A stretch of DNA of 36,220 bases from Acidobacteriota bacterium (GTDB taxonomy: Bacteria; Acidobacteriota; Terriglobia; Acidiferrales; UBA7541). The DNA lies in NCBI GenBank assembly GCA_013286465.1, contig JABDFR010000028.1, forward strand, positions 1 to 36,220, read 5' to 3'. The position numbers and the translations under genes are program-made. Shown here piece after piece: positions 34,105 to 36,220 of this stretch (positions are counted from its first letter, which is position 1; every line of letters starts with the position of its first letter). The notes below the pieces were generated by a model. That model was given only the letters and a program-made list of their open reading frames with translations, searched no databases and had not been told where the DNA came from.

Positions 34105-35025
34105 ATGTTCACAAAGCCGCTTGTCGTGCTGGCTGCAATCGTCGCGGCGGTAATGGCCACGGCCGCCGCCGTGGGCGTCAAGCTGGGCAGCGGAATTCTG
34201 CATCCTTACCGGAAGCATCTGACCGCGGACGAGATTTCGGTGTCGACTCGGCGATTTGTCGCAATGCACGCCGCGTGCTCGGATTTCGACGTGACAGCAT
34301 TGGACGGCGCGAAATTGCGCGGGTGGAAGGTAAGCGCGGAAACGCCGAATGGCGACTGGGTCGTTATCTTTCACGGTCTCGGCAACAATCGCTCGGGGCA
34401 AGTGGGCTACGCACAATTCCTGCTGGCCCACGGATATGGCGCGCTGCTAATGGACTCGCGCGCGCAAGGCGAAAGCGGCGGCGACATCGGAACGTACGGC
34501 TGGATCGAGCGAAACGATGCGAAAGTAATTGACGACGCGCTTTTATCGGGCGAGCCGGTGCGCCATTTGTTCTACTTTGGCGAATCGATGGGCGCTGCAA
34601 TCGCTTTGCAAGCTGCAGCCGTCGATCCGCGCGTCGACGGCGTTGTGGCCGAGGACCCCTTCAGCAATCTTCGCGAAGAAACTTACGACTACGCAGGTCT
34701 GGAATTCAGCCCGTTGCTCGGCAAGACCCTTTTTCGACCGGCCGCGATCATGGCGCTCTTGCAAGCCGAGAAAGACGGCGGATTCAAGGCTGACTATGTC
34801 TCTCCCGAAAAAGCTGTCGCGTCGCGTCCATTCTCTGTGCTCTTAATTTGTGGGAGTGAGGACCACAAAATTCCCTGCCGGCACGCACGACGAATCTATG
34901 AGCGAGCAATTGGCCCGAAGGAACTGTGGATTGTGAGGGGAGCTGGTCACTCCATGGCTTACGGAGTGCAACACGACGAATTCGAGCGGCGCGTGTTGAA
35001 CTTTTATGGGACCGCGGCGAAATGA
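34105..35025 (+). CDS. Membrane-anchored or exported alpha/beta hydrolase
   Basis: A 306-residue alpha/beta hydrolase with an N-terminal hydrophobic segment (about 5-26), either a signal peptide or an anchor. The core shows the oxyanion region IFHGLGNNRSG, the nucleophile elbow GESMG (S161), the acid in ICGSEDHKIP (D253) and the base in RGAGHS (H282), so the triad is complete. It resembles the BEM46/YqkD-like group often annotated as peptidases or esterases; the substrate cannot be inferred. ATG 34105 is chosen because GAGG lies 8 bases upstream, whereas ATG 34099 is only 2 bases from it. Base composition is more balanced than in the early part of the window. It converges on the phosphatase gene. 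Confidence 0.87.
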   Translation: MFTKPLVVLAAIVAAVMATAAAVGVKLGSGILHPYRKHLTADEISVSTRRFVAMHAACSDFDVTALDGAKLRGWKVSAETPNGDWVVIFHGLGNNRSGQVGYAQFLLAHGYGALLMDSRAQGESGGDIGTYGWIERNDAKVIDDALLSGEPVRHLFYFGESMGAAIALQAAAVDPRVDGVVAEDPFSNLREETYDYAGLEFSPLLGKTLFRPAAIMALLQAEKDGGFKADYVSPEKAVASRPFSVLLICGSEDHKIPCRHARRIYERAIGPKELWIVRGAGHSMAYGVQHDEFERRVLNFYGTAAK

Positions 35026-35115
35026 AGTACGCGCATAAGCAGATCCCTCACCGCTAAGGCTGATTCGGGATGACATCGCGGAGGAGAGGAGCAACGGGGA
35101 GGCTAAACTTGCTGT

Positions 35116-36220
35116 TTAGAGTATTTTCATTATCAGCATGACGCGGTCGTCTTCGTGGGTGCCGCCGCGGGAGAATCGTTCTACCTCGGCTAGCGTGTAA
35201 TCGACGATTTCTCTTGCCGATGCGTTGCGGTGTTTCTTGAGCAGTTCTACCAAGCGATCGTAGCCGAACTCTTCGTCTTCGGGATTGCTGGCTTCGGTGA
35301 TTCCGTCGGTGTAGCCGGCGAGGATGTCGCCGGAATTTAATTTTACGTTGCCGCGCTCGAAGGGGACATTCGGAAATAGCCCAACGACCATGCCGCCTTC
35401 GCGCAGATATTCGACGCTGCCATCGGCGCGCAGCAGAATCGGCGGCACGTGGCCGGCGTTTACATAGTGCAGTGTTTTATTCCGCTGATCGAGAATGCTC
35501 AAATACATGGTCATGTATTTCTGGCCGCGCGTATCGGCCAGCATCCGGTCGTTCAAAGCGGACACGAGGCGCTCGAGCGAATGCACATGGGCGATCAAGG
35601 CGTGCAGCGTGGCCTGTAGATTCGCCATCACCATCGCCGAGCCGACGCCTTTGCCTTCGACGTCGGCCACCACGTTCAACATCGTCTGCGATCCGAGCGG
35701 AATGAAATCGTAATAGTCGCCGCCGACTTCGAGCGAGGTTTGGTGCGAGGCTTCGCACCAAACCTCGTTCGAAGCCTTCGATTTGCGGCGATTTTTCCGG
35801 AAGCAAGCCGAGTTGAATGCTGCGGGCCAGGGCGAGGTCGCGTTCCATGCGCTGCTTGGCCAGCACATCGCGGTGAAGCTGGGCATTTTCGAGCGCGAGC
35901 GCCACGTGGACCGAGAGCGAACTGAGCAGCGATGCATCCGCGGCCTGAAACGGGCCGCCCTGCTTGTTGAGCAATTGCAGAACGCCGGTAGTCTGGCCGT
36001 CCTTATTGCGAATCGGCAGGCAGAGCAACGATCGCGTGCGGTAATTGAGGCGGCGATCGACTTCGGGTTCGAATCGCGGATCGTCGTAAGCGTCGGTGAG
36101 ATTCACGATTTCACCGTGCTGCGCGACCCAGCCTGCAATTCCGCGCGAAGCCGGCAGGCGAATTTCTTCCTTTTCGAGACCGAGGCCGACGAGCGACCAG
36201 ATTTCATCACGCTCGCGGTC
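35116..36220 (-). pseudogene. GAF-SpoIIE (PP2C) phosphatase, frameshifted and cut by the window edge
   Basis: A GAF domain (36220 to about 35890, with LPASRGIAGWVAQ and LLCLPIRNKDGQTTGVLQLLN) runs in from the right edge and leads through a coiled-coil linker (ALENAQLHRDV) to a SpoIIE-type PP2C serine phosphatase domain. The phosphatase has EVGGDYYDF, ADVEGKG, YTDGITEA and EDDRVMLI, so its metal-binding Asp residues are kept. The two halves lie in different frames: one ends sensibly at IEGFE and the other resumes at EVW...LEVGGD. Removing 4 bases (35767-35770) joins them as GFEVW. The site sits in a long inverted repeat, so a true mutation or an assembly error are both possible. If intact, it would dephosphorylate a STAS antagonist in response to a GAF ligand. 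Confidence 0.8.
35727..35774. repeat. Long quasipalindrome within the phosphatase gene
   Basis: Two arms of about 22 bases, CTTCGAGCGAGGTTTGG... and its near-perfect inverse, surround a very short loop; the central 15 base pairs (CGAGGTTTGGTGCGA) match perfectly. The 4-base frameshift insertion (35767-35770) lies in the right arm and extends its match with the left arm. Confidence 0.8.

Noticed and set aside
35116-36106. Two separate overlapping genes instead of one frameshifted phosphatase
   Set aside because: The upstream frame ends exactly where a GAF-linked PP2C linker should continue and the downstream frame begins with meaningless sequence until EVW; a single 4-base change joins them.
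1-36220. CRISPR array, tRNA or prophage
   Set aside because: No regularly spaced direct repeats, no tRNA-like cloverleaf and no integrase, capsid or transposase gene were seen; automatic scans would be needed for certainty.

Overview
The window looks like the chromosome of an Acidobacteriota-type bacterium, moderately GC-rich and housekeeping-heavy. The taxonomic guess rests on an 821-residue orphan MacB/FtsX-type permease of the kind expanded in Acidobacteria, on the accessory gene content (DUF4382 lipoprotein, DUF4097 protein, several unrecognised conserved-looking proteins) and on frequent intergenic hairpin repeats. It is an inference, because the window has no rRNA marker. I found no tRNA, rRNA, CRISPR array, insertion sequence or phage gene. 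No gene-free gap exceeds 300 bases.

Layout. 0-5.7 kb, plus strand: the end of clpX, then lon, rho and an EAL-HDOD signalling protein. 5.7-16.5 kb, minus strand: the orphan permease, cmk, mutL, a small membrane protein coupled to aspS, hisS, a gamma-carbonic-anhydrase-like protein, a tiny Cys/His-rich protein whose start overlaps the stop of mrp, and mrp. 16.8-22.8 kb, plus strand: secA, an exported DUF4097 beta-repeat protein, a small Cys-containing unknown, an RsbW-type ATPase and a membrane-anchored unknown. 23-28.2 kb: a DUF4382 lipoprotein (minus), a BON-domain lipoprotein (plus), and a TPR protein plus an HlyD/MacA-like adaptor (minus). 28.4-35 kb, plus strand: a 52-residue zinc-ribbon protein, a YjbQ/UPF0047 protein, a NatAB-like ABC exporter, a second three-gene ABC-2 exporter and an alpha/beta hydrolase. 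The right edge carries a GAF-SpoIIE(PP2C) phosphatase gene broken by a 4-nt frameshift.

How the genes work together. ClpX and Lon cover AAA+ proteolysis. HisRS and AspRS form a translation unit. Mrp and its small partner probably handle Fe-S clusters. SecA supports export of the many envelope proteins. The RsbW-type kinase and the SpoIIE phosphatase belong to families that act in partner-switching regulation, although they lie far apart here.

The strongest signals beyond ordinary genes are four. (1) Three families of intergenic hairpins, ten copies in all, lie in one orientation; eight begin with GTAG on the minus strand, and several stems differ by compensatory changes. (2) The lagging-strand block at 5.7-16.5 kb uses CTA as its dominant leucine codon and is full of the normally rare word CTAG. 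(3) The SpoIIE gene carries a frameshift inside a long quasipalindrome, and the inserted bases improve the palindrome. (4) A Cys/His-rich microprotein is translationally coupled to mrp.
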